DNA from: Pseudoprevotella muciniphila
GTDB lineage: Bacteria > Bacteroidota > Bacteroidia > Bacteroidales > Bacteroidaceae
Length of the DNA: 64,000 bases
Reading direction: 5' to 3'
Assembly (NCBI RefSeq): GCF_003265305.2
Contig: NZ_CP033459.1
Location: 806,001 to 870,000 of the forward strand
Under the pieces are notes generated by a model. It saw only the letters and a program-made list of their open reading frames with translations, made no database searches and was not told the origin of the DNA. Both the position numbers and the translations under genes were made by a program. This document shows, piece by piece, positions 1-10,322 of the stretch (its first letter is position 1; every line of letters starts with the position of its first letter).

Positions 1-1688
1 AACTTTCGGTCCTTTACGTATTCGTAGGGTTCATCGGTGGAGCGATAGTAAGAAAACACCTTTATGGTGTCGGCATGAAAATACATTTCCTGCCCCTTGC
101 GCGAGAGGTCGGCGGCTATGGCACTGTCGGTAGCCAGACCAAGTCCCCAGCGATCGTTGTAGTCAACGAAATGCCCCTGGAAGTCGTATTTGCGCTTATA
201 GTCATGGAACACCACATCGTTGCGTGCCTGCAACCAGCCTGTACTGTCGTTGTAGTGCACGTGTTCCGCCACCATGTCCTGATTGTTGATGCTGTCGTGC
301 GCATGAACGAGTCTGCCCGCGTCGCAGTAGGCATCAAACTGCTTGGTGAAGCCGTTGTAGTCGGCGCGGTCGGCTGTTGCCATGCGGCGGTTGCGGATGT
401 CGTGGAACCACACGTTGTCGTAGGCGTTGAGTATCTTCGTGTTTTCGTTGAAGTCGCCACGGTCGCACTTCACACGTCGCTGGTTACGGCGGTCGTAATA
501 GTTCACGCGCCCCATCGCCTTGGTGAGTTTCTGCTTGCCGTGGTGTTCGCCGCGGTCGCACGTGGTGCGGGTATCGTGCTTGCGGTCTGTTACCACCACG
601 TGGCCGTTACCGTAGAAAATGCTGTCGCGCTCGTGGTATTCACCCTGGTCGCACGTCATGCGCACGGAGTCCTTGTAGGCATCGAACACCACGTTGCGCT
701 CACCCGTGAAGACGCGCGACGCCTCATTGTAGTTGCCTTTGTCGGTGGTGATGCGGCGGTTGTTCTTGTGGTCGGTAAAGACCATCTGTTCATCGCCGTA
801 GAAAGTGCGGCCATTCTCATCATAACGTCCGCCGATGCTCTCCACGGTGCGGTTATTGTTCTTGTCGTCGTAGCGCACGCGCCCCGAGAAAATGGCTTCC
901 TTCGTGTCGCTGCGGTAGTGTAATCTGTCGGCTGCCATCTCGCGGTTGCCGGGTTTGTAGAGCACATTGCGTTGAAGCAGGCGCGCTTCACCCGTAGCCT
1001 CATTGTAATAGGCGTTCTCGGTGTAGATATTATTGTTCTTGCGGATGATGTTCGATGGTCCCATCACGTGTGCCCACTTGGTCTTCATGTTGTAGCCCAT
1101 GTCGTTGGTGGTGATGGTGCCGCGGGCACTGGTGAGTTTCACGTTGTTGTCGAAGTGGGCGCTGTCGGTGCGCATGAAGCACTTGCCATGCTCGGCAGTT
1201 AAGGTAACGTCGCCGCGTGTGAGTTTGCCGCCCTTGAAGAATTCAGCCACTTCCTGCTGCACGTTATAGAGCACGCTGTCGCTTACCAATGTGCCGCGCG
1301 TGTGTTTGAGCGTCACATCGTGCCCCGTCATGTAAGCCACCTGTGCCTGACCGTCGTAGCGCAGGTAGTTGCCGCGTATATCAACCGTGTCGCCTTGCAC
1401 GAAACGCACATTGCCGAAGGCTTCGAACTTGGCTGTGCGGTCGTTATAGACTGCGCTGTCGCTGTAGAGTTGCTTCACACCCTGACGGAAATGCACACGT
1501 CCCTTGGCACGTTGTGCACCGTCAAACTGCGTGCGGTCGTACATCAGTTTGTCGGCATGAACGAGGTAGATGCGCTCAAAACTCTTCTGCTTTGTGGTTT
1601 GTGCAAAGACTGTCAGACCACAAAGCAGAAATATGATGAGCGCTAATGTGCGCAGGATGTGTGTACGTATGATTTGCAAGGTCGTCAA
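1..1688 (-). CDS. OstA-like organic solvent tolerance protein, 3' part cut by window edge
   Basis: The reading frame stays open from a TTG at 1688 to the window edge and gives a hydrophobic leader (LRTLALIIFLLCGLTVFAQ) followed by beta-rich repeats of the OstA/LptA type, such as LVHADKLMYDRTQFDG and, near position 1, YFHADTIKVFSYYRS. OstA-like proteins are periplasmic or outer-membrane factors in lipopolysaccharide transport. The gene starts 10 bases after surA ends, and a stop codon lies just upstream in frame, so the start must be a non-ATG codon in this short gap: TTG at 1688 or 1679. The order guaB, ppiC, surA, ostA is the usual one in Bacteroidales and supports the call. The C-terminus is missing. 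Confidence 0.8.
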   Translation of the reverse strand, partial: MTTLQIIRTHILRTLALIIFLLCGLTVFAQTTKQKSFERIYLVHADKLMYDRTQFDGAQRAKGRVHFRQGVKQLYSDSAVYNDRTAKFEAFGNVRFVQGDTVDIRGNYLRYDGQAQVAYMTGHDVTLKHTRGTLVSDSVLYNVQQEVAEFFKGGKLTRGDVTLTAEHGKCFMRTDSAHFDNNVKLTSARGTITTNDMGYNMKTKWAHVMGPSNIIRKNNNIYTENAYYNEATGEARLLQRNVLYKPGNREMAADRLHYRSDTKEAIFSGRVRYDDKNNNRTVESIGGRYDENGRTFYGDEQMVFTDHKNNRRITTDKGNYNEASRVFTGERNVVFDAYKDSVRMTCDQGEYHERDSIFYGNGHVVVTDRKHDTRTTCDRGEHHGKQKLTKAMGRVNYYDRRNQRRVKCDRGDFNENTKILNAYDNVWFHDIRNRRMATADRADYNGFTKQFDAYCDAGRLVHAHDSINNQDMVAEHVHYNDSTGWLQARNDVVFHDYKRKYDFQGHFVDYNDRWGLGLATDSAIAADLSRKGQEMYFHADTIKVFSYYRSTDEPYEYVKDRK

Positions 1689-1698
1689 GCGTGTGTCG

Positions 1699-3051
1699 TT
1701 AGTTGTCCTTCACCCAGCCCGGGTACTTGAAGTTGCGGTGTTTCCACTCGGGGTCTATCTTGATGTAGGTGGTCTTTTGCTTCTCGCGTATCCACTCGTC
1801 TATTTTCTCATCGCAGCGATGAGCAAACACCACATCCTTGAGTTCCTGAAAGTCCTCCGTCATGTTGGCGCGGTGTTCCGGAATGCGGTTTTTGAGGCAG
1901 ACGATAGCACACACCGTCTTACCCTTGCCGTTGTCCATCATGAAGGAGTTCGACACCTCTCCCACTTTGAGCGTATCCACCACCCGCGCGAGTTCGGCAG
2001 GCAGTTCGCTCATCTTGAAGCGCGAGGTCAGTGTGTTGCGCTGTGCTTTGTTCACCATCAGACCGTTGTTGTTGCGCGTATCCTCATCGTCGGATAGTGC
2101 CAGCGCTGCTGCGTCGAAGGTGAATTTACCGTCGCGGATGTCGTTGCCTATGGAGTCGAGGCGCAGCAGGAGGCGGTTGTACTCACTGTTTTCTATCTGC
2201 GGCTTGAGCAGGATGTGGCGCACGTTGACCCTGTCGCCACGACGCTCAAGGAACTGTATGATATGGAAGCCGAATTCGGTTTTCACCACGCGCGACACCT
2301 TGTTGGGCTCGTTCATGCTGAATGCCACTTTCGAGAACTCCGGCACCCACTGTCCGCGCCCCGTAAAACCAAGTTCACCGCCATTCTTCGCACTGCCGTC
2401 CTGAGAATAGGCGCGTGCCTGAGCGGAAAATGAGGTCTCGCCGGCATTCACACGGCGCGCTATGTCGCGCAACTGTTCCTGCACACGCTCCACCTCTTCC
2501 GGTGTGGGTTGCGGCTCCTGGGTGAGAATCTGCAACTCCACCTGAGTGGGTATCATCGGCAGGCTGTCCTGCGGTATGTCGCGGAAGAATTCGCGCACCT
2601 CAGCAGGGGTAACCTTGATGCCCTTCGTCAGGTTGCGCTGGGCACCCTGCACGAGATTTTCCTCGCGTAAGCGCTTGGTGAGGTCTTCACGGAGTTGGGA
2701 GATGGACTTACCGGCATACATCTCCACATTCTGGCGGGAACCGAATTCCTCTATGTAGGTATTGATACGCTCGTTCACATCCGCTGAAATCTCAGAGTCG
2801 TTCACTTCCACACTGTCGAGCAGTGCCTGATGGATGAAGAGTTTCTGTATGGCTATCTGTTCGGGTATGGCACTGTAGGGGTTGTCGATGATAACACCGC
2901 GCTTTTCATAACTGATGCGCGACTCCTCAACGTCGGAGAGGAGGATGGGTTCATCGCCCACTATCATAATCACCTTGTCCACTATGCGGCTCTGCCCGCT
3001 TGCAGCAAGGGCTATGGGAAAGAGCAGCGACAATATCTTCAGAATACGCAT
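1699..3051 (-). CDS. surA: SurA-like periplasmic peptidylprolyl isomerase
   Basis: A 450-residue protein with an N-terminal signal peptide ending near ALAASGQ, then a SurA-type N-terminal chaperone segment (RIVDKVIMIVGDEPILLSDV), and two consecutive PpiC/parvulin-like domains at roughly residues 165-270 and 275-385 (ELGFTGRGQWVPEFSKVAF, FGFHIIQFLERR). SurA helps outer-membrane beta-barrel proteins fold in the periplasm. It lies between another PpiC protein and an OstA-like gene, all on the minus strand, which fits an outer-membrane biogenesis operon. A 290-bp repeat-rich gap separates it from the upstream ppiC gene, so transcription may be interrupted or processed there. Confidence 0.9.
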   Translation of the reverse strand: MRILKILSLLFPIALAASGQSRIVDKVIMIVGDEPILLSDVEESRISYEKRGVIIDNPYSAIPEQIAIQKLFIHQALLDSVEVNDSEISADVNERINTYIEEFGSRQNVEMYAGKSISQLREDLTKRLREENLVQGAQRNLTKGIKVTPAEVREFFRDIPQDSLPMIPTQVELQILTQEPQPTPEEVERVQEQLRDIARRVNAGETSFSAQARAYSQDGSAKNGGELGFTGRGQWVPEFSKVAFSMNEPNKVSRVVKTEFGFHIIQFLERRGDRVNVRHILLKPQIENSEYNRLLLRLDSIGNDIRDGKFTFDAAALALSDDEDTRNNNGLMVNKAQRNTLTSRFKMSELPAELARVVDTLKVGEVSNSFMMDNGKGKTVCAIVCLKNRIPEHRANMTEDFQELKDVVFAHRCDEKIDEWIREKQKTTYIKIDPEWKHRNFKYPGWVKDN

Positions 3052-3096
3052 ATATATGGTATGACACGGCTTGTTAGCCGCCGTTTTTTAATGATT

Positions 3097-3341
3097 CAAG
3101 TTTCGCAAGTTCCATTTGCTCGAAGTTAACGACGTAACCTCTTTTTTTCTTTGAAGTTAGCGAAGTTATCGCTTCGCTCGAAGTTAACGACGTTACCTCT
3201 TTCTCTTTGAACTTCTTTCTTTTGTTTTTTATCGTTCTAAAGTATCGTCGTTAACTTCGTTAACTTCGCTATCTTCTTTAACTTCTTTTATTTCGTTAAC
3301 TTCTTTTATTTCGTTAACTTCGATAACTCCAGGAAGTTGAA
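3097..3341. repeat. Dispersed intergenic repeat, copy 1 (GAAGTTAACGA arms)
   Basis: The left part carries repeated GAAGTTAACGA/GAAGTTAGCGA units, the right part their reverse complement (TCGTTAACTTC), so a transcript could fold into one long hairpin. The start (AAGTTTCGCAAGTT) and the centre (TTTATCGTTC, then GTATCGTCG) recur in the gap at 9997-10322, so the two are copies of one element. It fills the ppiC-surA gap. Confidence 0.75.
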
Positions 3342-4772
3342 TTAATGGTTGTTCACTGTGCTGAGCACGTCCTTGTTTATGGTGTAGGGATAACGGGCAC
3401 GAAGACGCTCCACCCATTCTTTCTCAAGGGTTTCCTGATAGTCGGCCTGCACGGCTTCTTTCACGTCGAGATAGGAAGAGGGGGCTTTGAGTTTCCTGCC
3501 CACGGCTGTGGTGAAGGGGAAGTCGGGCGTCTCGGGAGCAGTGCCTTGCTTGAAGAAGTACTGGTCAACGTATTTGTTGGCACCAGCCTTCACCACGAGT
3601 TTGCGGCTAACCTTCGCCACGAGGTTTTCCTTATTGAATTCTTCCTTCACGAGGTTGGTGAGGTCGGTGCCGTCGGGATTGGTCTTAGCATACTTCTTGA
3701 CGTACTTCTTCAGGGCGTTGAAGGTCTTTTTGTCCTTTGCCTGAATGACATAGCCTTTGAAGCGGGGCTCCTTCCAGGCGTAGTTTGCCTTGTGGCTGTT
3801 GTAGTAGTTGGTAAGGGCGGCTTCGTCTTCGCGGGCAGGTGTCCACACCTCGCGCTGACTCAGTTCGTAGAGCAGCAGACCGTCGTGGTATTCCGCGATG
3901 AGGTATTTCAGGTCATTGTCGGTGCCCACATGTGCGTGCATCACACTGTCGAGTACGGCTTCGCGAGTGAGCGTACCGCCGGACTGTGCCACAATTTTCT
4001 GTATCCTGTTATCAGCACTGGCTTCTTCTATGCCTTGCTGTTTGAGATAAGTTACTATAGCGTCTTTTTCCTGACTGTAAGGTGGCAGAGGGGCACGATT
4101 AAGCATCTTCACCACGTGATAGCCGTCCGGTGTTTCGATGGGTTTGGATATTTCGTCCTTCTGCAGTTTATAAACGGCTGTCTCGAAGTCTTTGGGCAGC
4201 ATGCCCGGACCAACAGGCGCCAGGCGGCCGCCGTAGCGTGCTGTGTTGCGGTTCTCCGACACTTTCTGTGCCAATGCGTCGAAGTCGGCTCCTGCCTGAA
4301 GGGCGTTGTAGATGGAGTCGGCACGGCTAAGGGCAGCATCCTTCACGTCCTGTGTGCCGTTGGAGGGCACGAGGATTTGTATGTGCTGCATGGTGAGGAT
4401 GTCCTGACCATTGAGTTGTTTCGCCTGACGGTCGTAGATGGCGCGTGCCACAGAGTCGATGAACTCCTCGTCCACAAGGTAAGGCGTGAGTTGGATGTCG
4501 CGGTAAGAGAGAAATTCCTTCTTCATCGACGACACAGTGTCGAGATTGGCATCTTCGGCGGCAGCCACCTTGAGTTTGTAGTTCAGATACATCTCTGCAT
4601 ATTCCTCCACCGATTTCTGCTCCACGGCGCCTTCCACGTCGCGGTTCTTATTGTAGGAATATTCAAATTCGGAACGGGTCACGTCCTTGCCGTTTACAGT
4701 CATCACGACAGGGTCCTGGGCAAAAGCGCCCAGCGACACGGCGGCAAAGAGAAAAATAAGTTGCTTTTTCAT
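3342..4772 (-). CDS. PpiC-type peptidylprolyl isomerase
   Basis: A 476-residue secreted protein with a clear signal peptide (MKKQLIFLFAAVSLGAFAQ). A parvulin-like rotamase domain lies at about residues 125-230, with LTMQHIQILVPS at its start and the end motif IETPDGYHVVKMLNRAP. The N-terminal part (VNGKDVTRSEFEYSYNK) and the C-terminal part look like the SurA/PrsA chaperone regions of two-part foldases. It lies 64 bases after guaB and upstream of surA on the same strand. It probably acts on outer-membrane or secreted proteins; this is inferred from family and position. Confidence 0.88.
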   Translation of the reverse strand: MKKQLIFLFAAVSLGAFAQDPVVMTVNGKDVTRSEFEYSYNKNRDVEGAVEQKSVEEYAEMYLNYKLKVAAAEDANLDTVSSMKKEFLSYRDIQLTPYLVDEEFIDSVARAIYDRQAKQLNGQDILTMQHIQILVPSNGTQDVKDAALSRADSIYNALQAGADFDALAQKVSENRNTARYGGRLAPVGPGMLPKDFETAVYKLQKDEISKPIETPDGYHVVKMLNRAPLPPYSQEKDAIVTYLKQQGIEEASADNRIQKIVAQSGGTLTREAVLDSVMHAHVGTDNDLKYLIAEYHDGLLLYELSQREVWTPAREDEAALTNYYNSHKANYAWKEPRFKGYVIQAKDKKTFNALKKYVKKYAKTNPDGTDLTNLVKEEFNKENLVAKVSRKLVVKAGANKYVDQYFFKQGTAPETPDFPFTTAVGRKLKAPSSYLDVKEAVQADYQETLEKEWVERLRARYPYTINKDVLSTVNNH

Positions 4773-4836
4773 TATTCTATTCTTTTCTTTCGGGATCTTT
4801 TTTCTTGCTATGCTGAAAGGGATAAAATTACCCTCA

Positions 4837-6333
<1,497 letters not shown>

Positions 6334-6355
6334 CTATATTACTTTTTATTGCGCG

Positions 6356-6363
6356 CAAAATTA
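6356..6363 (-). promoter_or_regulatory. -7 box for guaB
   Basis: TAATTTTG on the minus strand matches the Bacteroidetes consensus TAnnTTTG and lies about 35 bases before the guaB ATG. The -33 element is less clear. Confidence 0.55.
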
Positions 6364-6420
6364 CTCATTTCTCAAGGAACAAAGAAAGGTTTTAACGTTT
6401 TTTTAGACATAGATTTAAGG

Positions 6421-6496
6421 GATAATCGGAATATTCAGGGTTTTAGGAATAATCAGAATACTCCGAACACTCAGACTATTCCGATTATTCCGATTA
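6421..6496. repeat. Degenerate 9-bp-period intergenic repeat
   Basis: Units such as AATACTCCG, AACACTCAG, ACTATTCCG and ATTATTCCG follow each other every nine bases between guaB and the M15 peptidase gene. Confidence 0.65.
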
Positions 6497-6507
6497 CGCC
6501 TACCCCA

Positions 6508-7368
6508 TCAGGGATTATTCATGAGAATTTCCGGGCGGTATTCAAAGTGCATGGTGTCATAGTGATACCAGCGTCCGCCCCAGATAAATCCATGCTTCTC
6601 AAAGATTTCTACAATCTCAAGAGGCATCTTGTTCTCATACACGATGTTCCGGTCGGTTTCCTTAGCACCGGGCTTCTTCCACAGCCAATACGTCTTGAAG
6701 TTACCGCCAATGTCGATGGTCATGCCGTAGGAATGGGCACTCAGGCGCTTGGCACCACGCACAGGACGCCAATAGAACGTGCCTTCCGACTTGAAATACT
6801 TGCTCAGTTCCGGATGCTGTGCCAGTTCGGCTGCAACGGCTCTCAGACGGTCTGCCGCGCCATTCACCTTCGTAAAGAGCACTTTCTGACCAAACCAAGG
6901 CACACTGATCAGATTTCTGCGAACAGCGGCTTCAGTGGATCCGTACATCTTCTTGAACAATGCCTCGCAACGGCTGCGACCGGCATCCTGCAAGTATTCC
7001 GGTATGCGCGTCTTACGATTGTACGTGAAGGCAAACATGTCCTCAGGGTCGGCATCGTCCAGTTTCTCCACGAACGACTTCTCGCGCCCGTCGTCATAGA
7101 CCAGCGTCGTGCCGTCGCTCATCAGGAGTTTGCCGTCCTTATAGCCCTTGATGAAGTCGGGATAGCACTTCATCAGGATAGCCGCACCCTCGGGCACGTC
7201 CCTGTCCGGCTCCGCCTGCCCTTCTGCCGGCTTGGCAGCCGCTGCTTTCTCAGCCTCCGGTGCATTCTGAGCCACCGAATTGCAGGAAAGGAAGACCATA
7301 CCGGCAATCAAGGCTATAAAAACTCTGTTAACCATACTTGGAGAGGTTGTTGATGTCATAATATTCAT
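6508..7368 (-). CDS. M15-family peptidase-like lipoprotein
   Basis: A protein of up to 286 residues, of which the C-terminal half matches the VanY/M15 zinc peptidase fold. The metal-site pattern is visible as SAHSYGMTIDIGG (His...Asp) and WYHYDTMHFEYRPE (His). Such enzymes cut D-Ala-containing or other peptides in peptidoglycan. Two starts are possible: the long one at 7368, or an ATG at 7335 that gives a cleaner lipoprotein signal (MVNRVFIALIAGMVFLSC, lipobox LSC). The second is more likely. Substrate is unknown. It stands alone between repeat-containing gaps. Confidence 0.8.
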   Translation of the reverse strand: MNIMTSTTSPSMVNRVFIALIAGMVFLSCNSVAQNAPEAEKAAAAKPAEGQAEPDRDVPEGAAILMKCYPDFIKGYKDGKLLMSDGTTLVYDDGREKSFVEKLDDADPEDMFAFTYNRKTRIPEYLQDAGRSRCEALFKKMYGSTEAAVRRNLISVPWFGQKVLFTKVNGAADRLRAVAAELAQHPELSKYFKSEGTFYWRPVRGAKRLSAHSYGMTIDIGGNFKTYWLWKKPGAKETDRNIVYENKMPLEIVEIFEKHGFIWGGRWYHYDTMHFEYRPEILMNNP

Positions 7369-7407
7369 GTCTTAATTAAAGAATTATAAATAACCATTTC
7401 GAGCATG

Positions 7408-7456
7408 TTTACACTTTTCCAAGGTGAATTCATGCGAAATTTTACACTTTTCCAAG
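7408..7456. repeat. Two direct copies of a 16-bp sequence
   Basis: TTTACACTTTTCCAAG occurs at 7408-7423 and again at 7441-7456, upstream of the M15 gene. It may be a regulatory site or a repeat remnant. Confidence 0.5.
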
Positions 7457-7486
7457 ATTTTCCCGGAAAAATCCTTTTTTGGCTGT

Positions 7487-7672
7487 CTATTTCAGTGCCG
7501 CATGGAATTCGCGCAGCATTTCCGCCTGCTGTTCTTCGGAGAGGTCTGTCTTTTCGAGGAGTTCGCGCAGTTTTTCCATGGCACGCGTACGCATGGTGGC
7601 ACGCCCAGCCCGCACACCGCTCTGATAGTCGCGGTAGGGAAGGAGATTTCGATTGTAATTGCCGTCGGACAT
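7487..7672 (-). CDS. Small conserved-looking hypothetical protein (61 aa)
   Basis: A short, highly charged protein (MSDGNYNRNLLPYRDYQSG, then a helical segment rich in Arg, Glu and Leu). It has no signal peptide or membrane segment, and its composition is that of a real soluble helical protein rather than a shadow reading frame. It lies 109 bases downstream of the RSH gene on the same strand. Function not recognised. Confidence 0.6.
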   Translation of the reverse strand: MSDGNYNRNLLPYRDYQSGVRAGRATMRTRAMEKLRELLEKTDLSEEQQAEMLREFHAALK

Positions 7673-7712
7673 TGTTAGTTGAGAATTGAGAGTCGTTGAA
7701 AGTTGAAAGTCG

Positions 7713-7763
7713 TCGGAATTTTCGGATTATTCAGATTATTCAGAATTTTCCGAAAACCTCCGG
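7713..7763. repeat. Degenerate 9-bp-period intergenic repeat
   Basis: ATTATTCAG, ATTATTCAG and AATTTTCCG follow at nine-base spacing between the RSH gene and the small 61-aa gene. Confidence 0.6.
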
Positions 7764-7781
7764 CCTCCTCTGACAAAGAAA

Positions 7782-9983
7782 TCACACCCGCTCCACCCCG
7801 ACGACACCTTTGACTCCTTTGATTTTCTTGACGAGTTTTCCGATGGTGTCGGTATCATCAACAAGTACGGTGAGCACACCGGAGAAGAGGCCGGCATTGC
7901 TGTCGATGCGTATACTGCGGAGCATGATTTTTTCTTCGCGGGCAATGATGGAAGTGATATTGTTGACGATGCCGAGGTCGTCGTTGCCCACCACGCGCAG
8001 TGTGACGGGGTATTTCTCGCCGCCTTTTCCTGCCCACCGTGCCTTTACGATGCGATAGCCGAAACGTTCGCGCAAGGCGGGGGCATTGGGGCAGTCGGTG
8101 CAGTGGATTTTTATGCCGCCACTCACGGTAACGAAGCCAAACACGTCGTCGCCATAGACGGGGTTGCAGCAGCGTGCCATCTGGAAGTCGAGGCCCTTGA
8201 GGTTGCGGTCGATAACGAGTACGTCGCCACCATGCCCCACGGCACCGGCATTGGCGCTGTCCTGCTCGAAGTTGTATTCCTCGGCACTTCGCACAGGCTC
8301 CGCTGATGTGTTCGCGCCATGCTCGCGATGGTAGAGTTCAGTATAACGGTCGATGACTTCCATCACGTCAAGACGACCGTTGGAGATGTCTTTGAAAAAG
8401 TCGTTCGCCTCCTTGTAACTAAACTTGTGAACGAGGCGGTTGATGACGGTTTCGTCCCATTCCACCTTGCGGTTCTTGAGCCGTCGTTCCACCTGTTCAC
8501 GCGCCAGGGCAGCCTCGCGGGCAGAGAGTTCCTTAACGGCAGCACGTATCTTGGAACGTGCATGCCCCGACACCACGATTTGCTGCCAGTCCGCCTTGGG
8601 CGTCTGGTTGTTGGAGGTCTGTACCTCCACCGTGTCGCCACTATGCAGCACATGCCGCAGCGATACGTTTCTGCCGCCAATCTTTGCCCCTGTGCAGCGG
8701 TTGCCCACACCGGTGTGGATCATATAGGCAAAATCGAGCACCGTGGCACCGGCTGGCAGGCTGAACAGGTCGCCCTTGGGAGTGAAGACATAAGTGTTCT
8801 GCTCGGGGCGCGACGATGCCATGCTGTCGGAAAGGAGTTTCTCGTCGCCTGTCTCAAGGGCATTGCGGATGTCCGCCAGCCAACTCTCCACATTGCCGCC
8901 GCTACTCTTCACGCCCTTATAGCGCCAGTGAGCTGCAAGACCGTGTTCCGCTATCTCGTCCATGCGTTCTGTGCGAATCTGCACCTCCACCCACTTGTCC
9001 TGCGGACCGCGAACGGTGATGTGAAGGCTCTCGTAGCCGTTGCTCTTGGGCACGGTGAGCCAGTCGCGCAAACGCTTGAGGTTCGACTCGTAGCGCGCCG
9101 TAATCAGACTGAACACCTTCCAACATTGCTCTTTCTCTTTCTTGAGAGGCACATTGAGAATGATGCGAATGGCAAAGAGGTCGTAAACGCCCTCGAACTC
9201 GCATTTCTGCTTCTTCATCTTCTGCCAGATGGAGTGGATGCTCTTGGTGCGCGCCTTGATGTGATAGTCCATGCCCTCGCCATCGAGCATTTCGCGGATA
9301 GGGGCGATGAAATGCTCCACGTATTCGTCGCGCGCACGCTTTGTGGCATTGAGTTTGTCCTTGATGTGATAGTAGGCGTCGTGTTCAAGGTATTTGAGCG
9401 ACAGGTCCTCCAGTTCGCTCTTGAGGGCATAAAGACCGAGTTTGTGGGCGAGGGGGGCGTAGAGATAGGCGGCTTCGTACGACTCCCTGCGCTGCGCATC
9501 CTTCTGCTTCGTGTCGCGAATCTTTCGCATCACGTTTACACTGCGGGCGATAAGCAGAAGCACCACGCGGATGTCATTGGCCTGTGCGATGAGCAGGTTG
9601 CGAAAGTTTTCGGACTTCATCGCCTCTACCTTGCTGCACAAGGTGCTGATACGGCTGAATGCCGTCAGGGCATCATACACGTCATTGCCAAACGCAGCCT
9701 TGGCACGCAGGCGTCCTTCCTCGTCGTCGATTACGGCATCTGCCACGGCAGCCACAAGCACATTGCCGCGGATACCCGTTTCGTCGGCTGCCAACAGCAC
9801 CGTTTCGAGGGCTGTCTGTACGCGGTTGAAGCCGAAGTCGTCTGCTTGCCGCGCACCGAGAGACAATTCAGACACCACGAAGTCGCGCACACGGCGCATC
9901 ACTTCGCCAAACGGCTTGACCAACTTCTCGCGATGCGCCAGGCAATATATTAAACGAAATATGGACTTACTTCCCTTTGTCAT
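7782..9983 (-). CDS. RelA/SpoT-family (p)ppGpp synthetase with degenerate hydrolase domain
   Basis: A 733-residue RSH protein when started at the ATG at 9983; the longer form from 10007 would take its first eight residues from the neighbouring repeat. Domain order: HD-hydrolase-like region (about 20-180), synthetase (about 215-345, with KARTKSIHSIWQKMKK and PKSNGYESLHITVRGP), TGS (about 390-455, TPKGDLFSLPAGATVLDFAY), and C-terminal ACT (last 80 residues). The hydrolase motif normally read as LHDVVEDT is VADAVIDD here, and the upstream His-Pro is Val-Gln, so ppGpp hydrolysis is probably lost. The RLRD segment resembles the basic RxKD of bifunctional enzymes rather than the acidic ExDD of RelA. 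Confidence 0.92.
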   Translation of the reverse strand: MTKGSKSIFRLIYCLAHREKLVKPFGEVMRRVRDFVVSELSLGARQADDFGFNRVQTALETVLLAADETGIRGNVLVAAVADAVIDDEEGRLRAKAAFGNDVYDALTAFSRISTLCSKVEAMKSENFRNLLIAQANDIRVVLLLIARSVNVMRKIRDTKQKDAQRRESYEAAYLYAPLAHKLGLYALKSELEDLSLKYLEHDAYYHIKDKLNATKRARDEYVEHFIAPIREMLDGEGMDYHIKARTKSIHSIWQKMKKQKCEFEGVYDLFAIRIILNVPLKKEKEQCWKVFSLITARYESNLKRLRDWLTVPKSNGYESLHITVRGPQDKWVEVQIRTERMDEIAEHGLAAHWRYKGVKSSGGNVESWLADIRNALETGDEKLLSDSMASSRPEQNTYVFTPKGDLFSLPAGATVLDFAYMIHTGVGNRCTGAKIGGRNVSLRHVLHSGDTVEVQTSNNQTPKADWQQIVVSGHARSKIRAAVKELSAREAALAREQVERRLKNRKVEWDETVINRLVHKFSYKEANDFFKDISNGRLDVMEVIDRYTELYHREHGANTSAEPVRSAEEYNFEQDSANAGAVGHGGDVLVIDRNLKGLDFQMARCCNPVYGDDVFGFVTVSGGIKIHCTDCPNAPALRERFGYRIVKARWAGKGGEKYPVTLRVVGNDDLGIVNNITSIIAREEKIMLRSIRIDSNAGLFSGVLTVLVDDTDTIGKLVKKIKGVKGVVGVERV

Positions 9984-9996
9984 CTTTACTGTTCTT

Positions 9997-10322
9997 AAGT
10001 TTCGCAAGTTTCACTTGATTGAAGTTAACGAAGTTATTGAAGTTAGCGCTGCGCTCGAAGTTAACGACGATACCTCTTTTCTCTTTGGAGTTAGCGAAGT
10101 TATTGAAGTTATCGCTTCGCTTGAAGTTAACGACATTACCTTTTTCTCTTTGGAGTTAGCGAAGTTATTGAAGTTATCGCTGCGCTTGAAGTTAACGACG
10201 GTACTAATGCTGATGTTATCTTCTATTTTTTTCTTCTTTTGTTATTTATCGTTCCAAGGTATCGTCGATAACTTCGTTAACTTCAATAACTTCGTTAACT
10301 TCGAAAATCTTCGATAACTTCA
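9997..10322. repeat. Dispersed intergenic repeat, copy 2 (GAAGTTAACGA arms)
   Basis: A longer copy of the element at 3097-3341. It begins with the same AAGTTTCGCAAGTT, contains three sub-blocks of GAAGTTAACGA-type units each followed by a run like TACCTCTTTTCTCTTTGGAG, then TTTATCGTTCCAAGGTATCG and an inverted arm of TCGTTAACTTC units. It fills the gap between nudC and the RSH gene. Confidence 0.75.

Noticed and set aside
75-923. Long plus-strand open frame of 282 codons
   Set aside because: It is antisense to the OstA-like gene, has skewed Val/His-rich composition and no family resemblance.
8319-9953. Plus-strand frame of 544 codons
   Set aside because: Antisense to the RSH gene, whose domains are clear.
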